Origin: Streptomyces violaceorubidus
GTDB taxonomy: Bacteria > Actinomycetota > Actinomycetes > Streptomycetales > Streptomycetaceae
Direction: 5' to 3'
NCBI RefSeq assembly: GCF_000717995.1
Contig: NZ_JODM01000001.1
Span: forward strand, 372,001 to 436,000
DNA: 64,000 nt
The number at the start of each line of letters is the position of its first letter. Within the stretch, counting starts at the first letter, position 1. Below are positions 1-8,486 of this stretch, in pieces. A program made the position numbers and the translations under genes. The notes beneath the pieces were generated by a model. It ran no database searches. It had not been told where the DNA came from and saw only the letters and a program-made list of their open reading frames with translations.

Positions 1-914
1 AGGCGTACGGCATGGCCGCGCGCTCGGCGAACGCCGTCAAGCGGTTCAACACGCTCATGGAGGACCTGCGCACCATCGTCGAGTCCGGTGCCGGACCGGC
101 GACCGTCCTGGAGGCCATCCTCGAACGCACCGGGTACCTGGCCGAGTTGCAGGCCTCCACCGACCCGCAGGACGAGACCCGCATCGAGAACCTCCAGGAA
201 CTGGCCGCCGTCGCCCTGGAGTTCGAGCAGGAGCGGGCCGAGGGCGAGGAGGCCGGGACCCTGGCCGACTTCCTGGAGAAGGTCGCGCTCGTCGCCGACT
301 CCGACCAGATCCCGGACGAGGAGGACGGCGACGGCGTCGTCACCCTGATGACCCTGCACACCGCGAAGGGCCTGGAGTTCCCGGTCGTCTTCCTCACCGG
401 CATGGAGGACGGCGTGTTCCCGCACATGCGCGCCCTCGGCCAGGCCAAGGAGCTGGAGGAGGAGCGGCGCCTCGCCTACGTCGGCATCACGCGCGCCCGG
501 GAGCGCCTCTACCTGACCCGGTCGACGCTGCGCAGCGCCTGGGGCCAGCCGTCGTACAACCCGCCCTCCCGGTTCCTGGAGGAGATCCCGGCCCCCCACC
601 TGGAGTGGAAGCGGACCGGGGCGAACGGGCCCGCGCCCTCCGCCGCGGTCTCGGGCGTGGCGGCGTCGCTGTCGTCCTCGCGTTCCCGCTCCTCGGCTTC
701 GGGCGCGTCCGGCTTCGCCACCCGCCGGTCGGCCGGTGCCGAGCAGCCGACGGTCTCGCTGGCGGTCGGCGACCGCGTCACGCACGACCAGTTCGGGCTC
801 GGCACGGTGGTCGGAATCAAGGGCACCGGGTCGAACGCCGAGGCGACGATCGACTTCGGGGACACCAAGCCGAAGCGGCTGCTGCTGCGGTACGCGCCGG
901 TGGAGAAGCTCTGA
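1..914 (+). CDS. pcrA: ATP-dependent DNA helicase PcrA/UvrD, C-terminal part
   Basis: This is the 3' part of a superfamily 1A DNA helicase that unwinds DNA during repair and replication. The reading frame is open from the left edge, so the true start and the Walker A region lie outside the window. Visible are helicase motif V (TLHTAKGLEF, about residue 115 of the visible part), motif VI (YVGITRARERL) and a serine/alanine-rich linker. It ends in the C-terminal beta-barrel typical of PcrA (VGDRVTHDQFGLGTVVGIKG), which in PcrA contacts RNA polymerase. The gene converges on the M23 peptidase gene. The family call is firm; the pcrA rather than generic uvrD label rests on the C-terminal domain and the neighbourhood. 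Confidence 0.93.
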   Translation, partial: AYGMAARSANAVKRFNTLMEDLRTIVESGAGPATVLEAILERTGYLAELQASTDPQDETRIENLQELAAVALEFEQERAEGEEAGTLADFLEKVALVADSDQIPDEEDGDGVVTLMTLHTAKGLEFPVVFLTGMEDGVFPHMRALGQAKELEEERRLAYVGITRARERLYLTRSTLRSAWGQPSYNPPSRFLEEIPAPHLEWKRTGANGPAPSAAVSGVAASLSSSRSRSSASGASGFATRRSAGAEQPTVSLAVGDRVTHDQFGLGTVVGIKGTGSNAEATIDFGDTKPKRLLLRYAPVEKL

Positions 915-1007
915 GGGGGCGATGCGGGGCGGTGCGGCGAGGCCCCGGGCGTCTGCTCGGGCCGGGCCCCACCGCCCGGGCCGTCTGCTGAGACGTTACG
1001 GCGGCGG

Positions 1008-2666
1008 TCAGGTCGGGTTGATGCCGTGGCTGCGCAGCCACGGCAGCGGGTCGATCGACGAACCGCCCGCGGGGCGCACCTCGAAGTGCAGGTGCGGACC
1101 GGTCGAGTTGCCCGAGTTGCCGGAGAACGCGATCGCGTCGCCCGCCTTGACGGTCGTACCGGAGGGGACCTGGTAGCTGGAGAGGTGGCAGTACCACGTC
1201 TCCGTGCCGTCCTTCGCGGTCACGATCATCATGTTCCCGTACGCGCTGTTGTACTGCGTCCGCACGGTGCCGTCGGTCGCCGCCATCACCTTCGTCCCGT
1301 ACGACACGGGGAAGTCGATGCCGGTGTGGACGGACATCCAGTTGATGCCGGCCTGCCCGTAGTAGGCGCTGAGGCCGTGCTGTTCCACCGGGAGCGCGAA
1401 CTTGGGGCGCAGTCGCTCCTTGCGAGCCGCCTCCTCCGCCGCGCGCCTCTTCTCCAAGGCCTGCTCGGCCTTGAGGTCGATGCGCTCCTGGGTCCGGCTG
1501 GCCCGGTCGGCGAAGTCGTCGGCTCCGGCGGCCAGGCTGGTGAGCTGGGTGTCCAGCTTGTTGTTGGCGGCGGCCGGTTTCACCGGTGCGGCCTTCGCGT
1601 TGCCCGGGTCCGGTGCCGACGCCGCGGTGTCCGTACCCTCGTCGCCGGTCAGGCTGCCGACGGAGGCGGCCGCGATACCGGCGACGCTCATCACGCAGGC
1701 CGACGGCACGGCGATGGTCAGCAGCGCGGAGCGCTTGGCGGGCTGTCGGCGACGGGAACGCGCCCCGGCGCGGGAGCCGGTGCGCGAGGCGGTGCGGGCG
1801 GCGGGGACCCGCGCGGCCGGGGCGACCTCTTCCTGGTCGTCCAGCAGCGCGGTCACGGTGGGGAGTTCGCCGGTGGCGGCCAACTCGCCGTCGTACGGGT
1901 CGGCTTCGGCGCTCTCGGTGACGGGCGTGGCGTGCGGTGTGTCGGACGGCGCGGTGTCGTCCGGGGCGGGGTGCTCGGCCGGCCGGGCCGGATCGTCGAG
2001 CGCGCCGGTGACCGTGGGGGCCGCGTTCCACTGCGTCGCGTCGTAGGCGCCGGTGTCGGCCGGGCCGCCCGCGAACGCGCCGGTGTAGAAGGTGCCGGTC
2101 GCGAAGGTGCTCGTGTCGTGAGCGCCCGTGTCGAACGCCCCGGTGTCCGAGGTGCCGGTTTCGAAGGGCTGCGTGCCCCAGGCCCACTGCTGGGTCGTGT
2201 CGGCCGTGGAACCGGACGGGTCCGGATGGCTCCAGGCGCCGGTGTCCCACTGTCCGGTGGCATCGGCGCCCGTGTCCTGCGGCGCTACGGAGTCGTGCTG
2301 CTGGTATCCGGCCGTCCACGTCGTCGTGTCGTAGGCGCCGGTGTCGTAGGCGGTGTGGTGCTGGGCCGCGTACGCGTCGTAGTACGGGGACTGCTCGCCG
2401 CCGGGGGACCACTGCGTGGTGTCGTACGAACCCGTCGCCTCGGGGCCCGCGGTGTAGTGGCCCGGCATGCTGCCGAAGAGGGGGTCCGCGTCGAAGGCCG
2501 AGGTGTCGGCGGTGCCGGTGGAAAAACCGGTGGAGGCGTAGCCGCCGAACGTGGTGAGGTCGCCGTACTGGGCCTCCCCCGTGCCGTACGACGCGTACTG
2601 CGCCGAAGCGGCGTCGGAAGCCGGAGCCGGGGTGGTTCTTGTCCCCGACGGGTGACGGTCGTTCAC
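1008..2666 (-). CDS. M23 family metallopeptidase, membrane-anchored
   Basis: This is a probable peptidoglycan endopeptidase of 552 residues. The first half is a long, low-complexity acidic region with many copies of motifs such as DTGAYDT and TTTW, predicted to be disordered and cytoplasmic. It is followed by a basic stretch (RSRRRQPAKRS), one membrane segment (LLTIAVPSACVMSVAGIAAA), a Lys/Arg/Glu-rich coiled-coil region and a C-terminal LytM domain. The LytM domain has the zinc-site motifs HTGIDFP and GPHLHFEVR and a conserved YCHLSSY. The GTG start at 2666 is chosen because GAAAGAGAAG precedes it; an in-frame ATG at 2744 would add 26 residues. The active site is complete, so an active enzyme is expected outside the membrane. 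Confidence 0.9.
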   Translation of the reverse strand: MNDRHPSGTRTTPAPASDAASAQYASYGTGEAQYGDLTTFGGYASTGFSTGTADTSAFDADPLFGSMPGHYTAGPEATGSYDTTQWSPGGEQSPYYDAYAAQHHTAYDTGAYDTTTWTAGYQQHDSVAPQDTGADATGQWDTGAWSHPDPSGSTADTTQQWAWGTQPFETGTSDTGAFDTGAHDTSTFATGTFYTGAFAGGPADTGAYDATQWNAAPTVTGALDDPARPAEHPAPDDTAPSDTPHATPVTESAEADPYDGELAATGELPTVTALLDDQEEVAPAARVPAARTASRTGSRAGARSRRRQPAKRSALLTIAVPSACVMSVAGIAAASVGSLTGDEGTDTAASAPDPGNAKAAPVKPAAANNKLDTQLTSLAAGADDFADRASRTQERIDLKAEQALEKRRAAEEAARKERLRPKFALPVEQHGLSAYYGQAGINWMSVHTGIDFPVSYGTKVMAATDGTVRTQYNSAYGNMMIVTAKDGTETWYCHLSSYQVPSGTTVKAGDAIAFSGNSGNSTGPHLHFEVRPAGGSSIDPLPWLRSHGINPT

Positions 2667-2862
2667 CAACTTCTCTTTCGCCTCGACAACAGGGGCTGCC
2701 AGAGCAGTGCGGTGACTGTACCCGGCGGTATACGGGCACGACAATCTTCGTCAGGTTTCGCGTGCGAAGGAAACGGGCAATCGGCCGTGTTTTGGGGGAC
2801 GGCGGGCACGAGTTTGGCTTTGTGTTCGAGAATTGTTCGAGTCCGAACGGGTTGCTTCGGTC
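2667..2862. other. intergenic region between lipase and M23 peptidase genes
   Basis: This spacer of about 200 bases separates two genes on the minus strand and should hold the promoter of the M23 peptidase gene. I looked for a c-di-AMP (ydaO-type) riboswitch, common ahead of Streptomyces cell-wall hydrolase genes, and did not find its conserved GGGGGAACC-type core. No clear terminator is visible. Confidence 0.4.
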
Positions 2863-3849
2863 TCAGGCCACGGTCAGCCCGCCGGATCGTTTGCCCGTTT
2901 CCGTACCCGTTTCCCCGCCTGTTTCCGGTCCGGTGGTGTCGAGTGCCTGCCGTATACCCGTGGCCACCGTGGGGTGCACGGGCAGCGCGAGGTGGCCGAT
3001 GCCGCTCACCCGTACGTTCTGCACGCTCAGGTCGGGGTGGTCGAGGCAGGCCGTCTCCAGCGGGTCCATCACGCGGTCCAGGTCGCTCCAGAAGCTGACG
3101 AACCGCGTACGGCAGCCGGGCGCCGGGCGGGTCAGCTCCTCGATCACCGCCGAGCCGGGGCGCATCTGGCGCACGATCGGGTGCGCGTTCGCCAGCGGCA
3201 CCACCTTGGTGCCGGCGTGCGGGGTACCGAGCGTCACCAGGGTGCGGACGCGCAGGTCGCCGCCGAGGCGCTGTACGTAGTAGCGCGCGATCAGCCCACC
3301 GAGGCTGTGCCCGACGACGTCGACCCGCTCGCTGCCCGTCCGCTCGCAGATCTCCTCGATGTGCCGGCCGAGCAACTCGGCCGCGGTGCGGATGTCGCAG
3401 GTCAGGGGGGAATAGTTCAGCGACTCGATCTCGTGCCTGCCGTGCTGGGCCAGGCTGCGGCGCAGCAGCAGGAAGACCGAGCGGTTGTCGATGAAGCCGT
3501 GCAGCAGCACGACCGGGGGGCTGACCGGGGCCGGGAGCCTGGGGGGCGGCGGGGACGGCTGCGGATCCTGCGCGTCCGCCGGCCTCAGCGCCTGTACCGG
3601 GCGCCGCTCCTGGATGATCCCCGACGGGTAGAGGAGCAGGTGTCCGGCGAGGATCGCGGCCTCCAGGGCGCTTGCCTTCAGGAGGGTCAGCGAGAGACCG
3701 GTCAGTCGGCCCGGAAGACCCGCCAGGTCCGGCAGTCCCGGGACCGCGGGGAGTCCTGGAAGCCCCGGCAGTCCCGGCAGTCCGGGCAGTCCGGGCAGGA
3801 GACGCTGGAAGAGCGGGAGAAGGGGCAGTGCTGCCGTGGTGACCTTCAT
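2863..3849 (-). CDS. alpha/beta-hydrolase, secreted lipase/esterase-like
   Basis: This is a 328-residue serine hydrolase of the lipase/triacylglycerol-esterase type. The nucleophile elbow is GHSLGG with Ser at about residue 182, and an oxyanion-type PPVVLLHGFIDN segment lies near residue 110. A C-terminal GIGHLALP provides the likely catalytic histidine. The N-terminus is hydrophobic with unusual repeats of LPGLPGL, so it may be a signal/anchor segment or a membrane-associated region. ATG at 3849 is chosen because GGAGG sits seven bases upstream; a longer ATG at 3870 has no such site. The substrate cannot be told from sequence. It lies between the M23 peptidase and icmB, as in other streptomycetes. 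Confidence 0.85.
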   Translation of the reverse strand: MKVTTAALPLLPLFQRLLPGLPGLPGLPGLPGLPAVPGLPDLAGLPGRLTGLSLTLLKASALEAAILAGHLLLYPSGIIQERRPVQALRPADAQDPQPSPPPPRLPAPVSPPVVLLHGFIDNRSVFLLLRRSLAQHGRHEIESLNYSPLTCDIRTAAELLGRHIEEICERTGSERVDVVGHSLGGLIARYYVQRLGGDLRVRTLVTLGTPHAGTKVVPLANAHPIVRQMRPGSAVIEELTRPAPGCRTRFVSFWSDLDRVMDPLETACLDHPDLSVQNVRVSGIGHLALPVHPTVATGIRQALDTTGPETGGETGTETGKRSGGLTVA

Positions 3850-4298
3850 GGGCCGACCTCCTGTCGGCACGCGCGGGGACGCCTCTGTCCCTCGTGTGCC
3901 CTCGTGGAGCGCCGTGACACCAGCGATTGGTGCTGTTTACGAGGTTTACGTGGTTCATGCTTGCCCATGTGCAGGCATGCCGTATCAGGGCTCTGTGGGT
4001 CGTTTGAGGCCTGTGGTGTCGGTGCAACGGCGAAAAGGGTCCGTGCCGACCTTCGCTGCCCTCGCTGCGGCTCTCCGTGCGCGTGTTGTCGCCGCGCCCT
4101 GGAGCGGTGCGCGGCGAACGTGTCCCACCGTGTGATTTCCCCCTCTGTATCCACCGCGAAACTGCCGGTTGCGGGAAGCTGGCGATAACGTTCGTTCACT
4201 TCCCCCGGACGCTGTGGTGCGGGGATCCGTGCCGCGAGGACGCGAAGTGTGCGGTACTTGTCGGTACGGATGGATGTAGTCGCTTCATGGAGGCAGTG
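3850..4298. other. divergent intergenic region between lipase and icmB
   Basis: This 449-base non-coding stretch lies between two divergently transcribed genes and must contain both promoters. It includes an unusually AT-rich patch near 3930-3970 (TTTACGAGGTTTACGTGG). I do not see a convincing paired -35/-10, a hairpin or a small gene with a ribosome-binding site. Confidence 0.35.
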
Positions 4299-4715
<417 letters not shown>

Positions 4716-5281
4716 GCCCGGGGCGTCTGTCCGTCCCCTCCCGGGGCGTCCGGCCTGGGAGGTCCAGGCCCTGGTCCCGGCCGTCTGGCTCTGGGTGCCC
4801 TGCCCTGCCCTGCCCTGCGCTGCCCGGCCCCGGTCTTGGCCGTTCCGGCGTCGGTCGGTTGGCTTCGGTTGCCCGGCTCCGGCTCCGGCTCCGGCTGTGC
4901 GGCCCGGTTGCCCGGTTGGTTGCCGGTGCCGGTTGCCCGTCCGGCTCCGGCTGTCCAGCCTCGGTCGTCCGGGTCCGGCTGTGCGGTCCTGGCCGTCCGG
5001 CCCAGCCTTGGCCGCACGGTCCTGGTCGTCCAGTTCCGGTCTGCCCGCCGTCCCTCCTCGGTCGTCCGGTCCTGGCTGTCCGGTCCCGGTTGAGCGGCGG
5101 TCCATCCCGGCGGTCCATCCCGGCGGTCCATCCCGGCCGCCCGGCCCAGGTTGTCCGGTCCCGTCGTCCTGCCTTGACGCTCCGCCCGTTCTTCCGGCGT
5201 GGGCCACGCACCGGCGTTCGCCCGGGGCCCCTCGTGCCGCAGGGGGCGCGGGCGGTCGGCACGACGGTCACGGGGTGTGCC
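4716..5281. repeat. degenerate GC-rich repetitive intergenic region
   Basis: This 566-base spacer has no credible gene although all six frames are open for long stretches. It is built from degenerate copies of short units such as CCGGTCC, TCCGGC and GTCCGG. It contains a run of TGCCC units near 4796-4815 and three perfect head-to-tail copies of the 13-mer CGGTCCATCCCGG at 5098-5136. The long readings it produces are Pro/Arg/Gly-rich and lack ribosome-binding sites. Confidence 0.75.
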
Positions 5282-7147
5282 TCATGGCGCCGCCCGAAGT
5301 TCTTCGGCCATCGCCGCCCGCAGACGCAGGGTCGTGACGAGCCGCTGGAACGCCTCCGCCCAGTACCCCCCGGCCCCCGGCGACGCGTCCTCCGGCTCGT
5401 CCGGTATCGCCAGCAGGCCGTCGAGGCGGCCCGCCTCCGAGGGATCCAGACAGCGTTCGGCCAGGCCCATGACGCCGCTGAAACTCCACGGGTAACTCCC
5501 GGCGTCCCGGGCGATGTTGAGCGCGTCGACCACCGCGCGGCCGAGCGGCGTGGCCCACGGCACCCCGCACATGCCGAGCAGCTGGAACGCCTCGGACAGC
5601 CCGTGCGTTGCGATGAACCCGGCGACCCACTCGGCGCGTTCACCGGCGCCCAGCGTGCCGAGCAGCTTGGCCCGCTCGGCCAGGGACACCGCGCCCGGAC
5701 CGCCGGCCTCGGGCGCCGTGGGCGCGCCCAGCAGCGCCCTCGCCCATCCGCCGTCGCGCTGCCGTACCGCCGCGCGGCACCACGCGGCGTGCAGCTCGCT
5801 CTGCCAGCCGTCCGACACCGGCAGGGCGACGATCTCCTCGGGCGTACGCCCGGCGAGCCGGTCCGGCCAGGTGGCCAGCGGTGCCGCCTCCACCAACTGG
5901 CCGAACCACCACGACCGTTCCCCTCGCCCCATGGGCGGCTTGGCCATCACGCCGTCCCGTTCCATGCCCGCGTCGCACTCGTGGGGTGCCTCGACGGTGA
6001 TCGCCGGTGGGGTGAGGGTGCGGTCGAGGGACACACACGTCGCGGCCCGCGCCGCCATCCGCGCGGCCAGTGCCGAGTGCGGCAGCGCCGACAGCAACTC
6101 CGCCGCTGTGGCCCGTACGTTGCGGCTGCGATCGGCCAGCGCCTGCTCCAGGAACGGCTCGTCCGCCGCCGTCAGCCCCGTCCGCAGCGAGTCGAGGAAC
6201 ATCAGCCGGTCCTCGGCACGTTCCGTCGCCCAGGTCGACGCCAGCAACTCGCGGGCGCCGGCCGGGTCGCGGGCGCGCAGGGAGGCCAGGAGAGCGACGC
6301 GTTCGGCGAACAGGCCCTCGTCCCAGAGCCTGCGCGCCCGCTCCGCGGCACCGGCACCGGCACCCGACGGTGCGGTCTCTCCGCCGGGGGTCGCGCGCAG
6401 GGCGAACCGCCAGTCCGGGTTCAGCCGGGCCAGCCACAGGGCCCGGGGCCCCGCGAAGGCCAGCGCCGCCGGTCGCAGGTCCGTACGTCCCCGCGCCGCG
6501 TCCAGCAGCGCCGGAAGCGCCTGGGGCGGGGGCGCGAAACCGCGGGCGTTCGCCGTCGCCAGCCACTGGGGCAGCAGCTCCATCAGATCGGGCGCGCTGC
6601 CTCTGCGGCCGCCGCCCGCCGTGCCGGGGCGGTCCGTGAGCAGCGACGTGAGCCGACGGGCGGCCGCGTCCGGCAGCGGCGGGCGGGGGTCCTCGGGCGC
6701 GGAGTCGGGCCGCCGGGCCGCGCGAGCCGGTCGCAGACCCGCGCGGCGGCGCACCGTCTCCGCCGCTGCCGCGTCCAGCAAGGCGGCCGCGGCCCCCGGC
6801 CCGCGCGCAGCGCCCGGTGGCGTACGCCGGTCCGTACCCAGCAGCGCCGAGGTGACCAGCCCCTCCCAGACACCGGCCCCGGAAGCCGCGGGTCCGACGG
6901 GCACTGGAGGAGACGGATCGGAAGCGGAAGCGGGTACGAGGGGAGCCCCGGCTCCCAAGGCCGGTGCCGGAACGGCTCCGGGTGTGGGCCGGGTGCCGGT
7001 GGTGGTGGTCGTCCGCCCACCGGCCGACCTGGCCGCGGGAGCAAGGGGCGGCCGCGGCCCAGCGGTTGGTGTCAGTGACGGTGACGGTGGCGGTGACGGT
7101 GGCGGCGTCGGTGTCGGTGTCGGTGCGGTCGTGGGCGTCCTGGTCAT
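5282..7147 (-). CDS. DUF5691 family protein
   Basis: This 621-residue protein has no known enzymatic motif. After an N-terminal low-complexity Pro/Thr/Ser region encoded by hexanucleotide repeats (7075-7130), a conserved block begins with WEGLVTSALLGTDRRTPP, the signature I associate with DUF5691. The rest is alpha-helical and rich in Leu, Ala and Arg, with HEAT-like helical pairs (for example ADRSRNVRATAAELLSALP), so it may be a scaffold. ATG at 7147 is preceded by GAGGAGGG; an upstream ATG at 7186 would overlap the neighbour's end. It is the last gene of the minus arm of the AAA/DUF5682/VWA locus. The role is unknown. Confidence 0.8.
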   Translation of the reverse strand: MTRTPTTAPTPTPTPPPSPPPSPSLTPTAGPRPPLAPAARSAGGRTTTTTGTRPTPGAVPAPALGAGAPLVPASASDPSPPVPVGPAASGAGVWEGLVTSALLGTDRRTPPGAARGPGAAAALLDAAAAETVRRRAGLRPARAARRPDSAPEDPRPPLPDAAARRLTSLLTDRPGTAGGGRRGSAPDLMELLPQWLATANARGFAPPPQALPALLDAARGRTDLRPAALAFAGPRALWLARLNPDWRFALRATPGGETAPSGAGAGAAERARRLWDEGLFAERVALLASLRARDPAGARELLASTWATERAEDRLMFLDSLRTGLTAADEPFLEQALADRSRNVRATAAELLSALPHSALAARMAARAATCVSLDRTLTPPAITVEAPHECDAGMERDGVMAKPPMGRGERSWWFGQLVEAAPLATWPDRLAGRTPEEIVALPVSDGWQSELHAAWCRAAVRQRDGGWARALLGAPTAPEAGGPGAVSLAERAKLLGTLGAGERAEWVAGFIATHGLSEAFQLLGMCGVPWATPLGRAVVDALNIARDAGSYPWSFSGVMGLAERCLDPSEAGRLDGLLAIPDEPEDASPGAGGYWAEAFQRLVTTLRLRAAMAEELRAAP

Positions 7148-7194
7148 CTCGTTGCCCTCCTCGTCGCCTTCCGGTTCCGGTCCCATGGGGCGGG

Positions 7195-8274
7195 TCAGCA
7201 CAGCGGCACCGCCGGACCCGGTCCGGCCGGCCAGGCCGTCAGCGGCGTGAAGCCGCGGTGGCCGCACTCGCCGAAGACCGTGACGGGCGCGCCGCCCGAC
7301 AGCGCGACCAGCCGCCACAGACCCGGTTGGCTGCCGGTGGTCCGCGCGAGCGGCAGCGCCGAGTCCTCGTCCGCGTCCGCCAGTTGCCAGCCGACGCCGT
7401 CCGGCACGGGGACGACCCGCTCCAGGGTCACCGGCACCGAGTCCAGCCACGGATCGTCGCGAAGCGCCTCGCCGTACCGGACGGCAGCCCGCGAGGTCGT
7501 CACCCCCCTCGGGCGGGTCCGCGTGGGCCCGGGCGGTGCGAACCTCCGGCCGAGGGCCACCCGCCGCCGGCCCGCGTCCGGGTACGCGGAGACCTCCGCC
7601 TCCAGGGCCAGCCCCACCGGCAGCGCCAGCTCAGGGGGCCGGCCCGCGGCGCCGTAAGAGAGGAGCAGCACCGTGCGTGCCGTCTCCGCGCCGTACAACC
7701 AGACGCGACGGGTCGTCAGCCGGGCGTCCGCGGTGTCGTGCTGGGCGAGGACCAGCCAGCGGTCCCGCACCATCGGGCCGTCCGCGGAGGCGGGCAGACC
7801 CACGCGGGAACGGACCGTCGCCGCCAGGTCGGCCGGCAGCCGCTCGCGGTGCAGCCAGCCCCGGGCGAGCAGATGGAGCAGGGCGCACTCCTCCAGCAGC
7901 CGCACCGGCCAGCCGGGACCCGAGGAGGGTATGGCGCCCAACTCCCGCACCCGCGAGGCCAGTCCGGGCGCCTGGGCGTCGACCATGCGTGCCGCCGTCT
8001 CCTCCCACAGCCCGTGTCCCGACTGCTCCGCGCCGGCCAGACCGGCGCGCAGAAGGTCCGCGAGCCGCTGCTCCAGCTCCGTCGCGCCCGCGGTGATCCG
8101 CTCGGCCCGCCGCTCTGCCCGGCGCCGTGCCGCCTCGGGATCACCGGACGTGGCCGCTGAGGCGGACGGATCCGTGGCCGCGGGGGCGGACGGATCCGCG
8201 GCCCCCTCGGCCGAGGGCTCGCCCCGTCCGGCGACCGCGCACCGCGCCCGGTCCGACGCCTCCCCCTGCGTCAT
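7195..8274 (-). CDS. SWIM zinc-finger family protein lacking the SWIM domain
   Basis: From about residue 50 onward (EAARRRAERRAERITAG ... GLWEETAARMVDAQAPGLASRVRELG) this 359-residue protein matches the C-terminal region of the SWIM zinc-finger proteins encoded beside DUF5691 in Streptomyces. In relatives this region is preceded by roughly 100 residues with a CxC...CxH finger. Here that part is replaced by an Ala/Pro/Ser-rich linker with no such cysteine pattern, and there is no room upstream before the divergent gene. ATG at 8274 has GGGGAGG ahead of it. The longer in-frame ATG at 8355 falls within the putative promoter element, so it is less likely. The function is unknown; it probably acts with its four neighbours. 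Confidence 0.72.
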   Translation of the reverse strand: MTQGEASDRARCAVAGRGEPSAEGAADPSAPAATDPSASAATSGDPEAARRRAERRAERITAGATELEQRLADLLRAGLAGAEQSGHGLWEETAARMVDAQAPGLASRVRELGAIPSSGPGWPVRLLEECALLHLLARGWLHRERLPADLAATVRSRVGLPASADGPMVRDRWLVLAQHDTADARLTTRRVWLYGAETARTVLLLSYGAAGRPPELALPVGLALEAEVSAYPDAGRRRVALGRRFAPPGPTRTRPRGVTTSRAAVRYGEALRDDPWLDSVPVTLERVVPVPDGVGWQLADADEDSALPLARTTGSQPGLWRLVALSGGAPVTVFGECGHRGFTPLTAWPAGPGPAVPLC

Positions 8275-8349
8275 CACGCCCTCCCCGCCCGGCTCTCGCA
8301 CCGCCCCCACCGTCCCCTCGTCGCAACTCCCCACCCCGGACCCGTGCCG

Positions 8350-8386
8350 AGTCATGCCATCGAAGGTAGGTCCCCCCACTGACAAT
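8350..8386 (-). promoter_or_regulatory. bipartite promoter/operator element of the minus arm
   Basis: Read on the minus strand, ATTGTCAGTGG (8386-8376) is followed after 14 bases by GATGGCA (8361-8355). The same two blocks with the same spacing occur in the opposite orientation at 8421-8452. The TTGTCA portion could be a -35 hexamer with the GATGGCA block at the -10 position (18-base gap), though the latter is not a standard -10. Confidence 0.55.
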
Positions 8387-8420
8387 GGCCCGAGCGGCAG
8401 TATTTGTGCAGGTCAGAGCG

Positions 8421-8452
8421 ATTGTCAGTGGCGTGGTGCACCGTGGATGGCA
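8421..8452 (+). promoter_or_regulatory. bipartite promoter/operator element of the plus arm
   Basis: ATTGTCAGTGG (8421-8431) is followed after 14 bases by GATGGCA (8446-8452), mirroring the element at 8350-8386. The 11-base blocks form a perfect inverted repeat separated by 34 bases. The AAA+ ATPase gene starts 34 bases downstream of the second block, a normal leader length, which fits a promoter. Confidence 0.55.
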
Positions 8453-8486
8453 GATCGGACCGGCCTAGCTGGAGGGGGAATCGGCC

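Noticed and set aside
915..1007. Terminator between pcrA and the M23 peptidase gene
   Set aside because: Only short complementary blocks (GGGCGGTG/CACCGCCC) with a long irregular loop; not convincing.
817..2739. Long open frame antisense to and out of frame with the M23 peptidase gene
   Set aside because: Arg/His/Gly-rich translation with no domain; it is a GC-bias shadow of the peptidase gene.
2667..2862. Possible c-di-AMP riboswitch before the M23 peptidase gene
   Set aside because: The conserved core sequences are not found.
5640..6566. 308-codon frame on the minus strand
   Set aside because: Lies wholly within the DUF5691 gene in another frame and has the compositional bias of a shadow.
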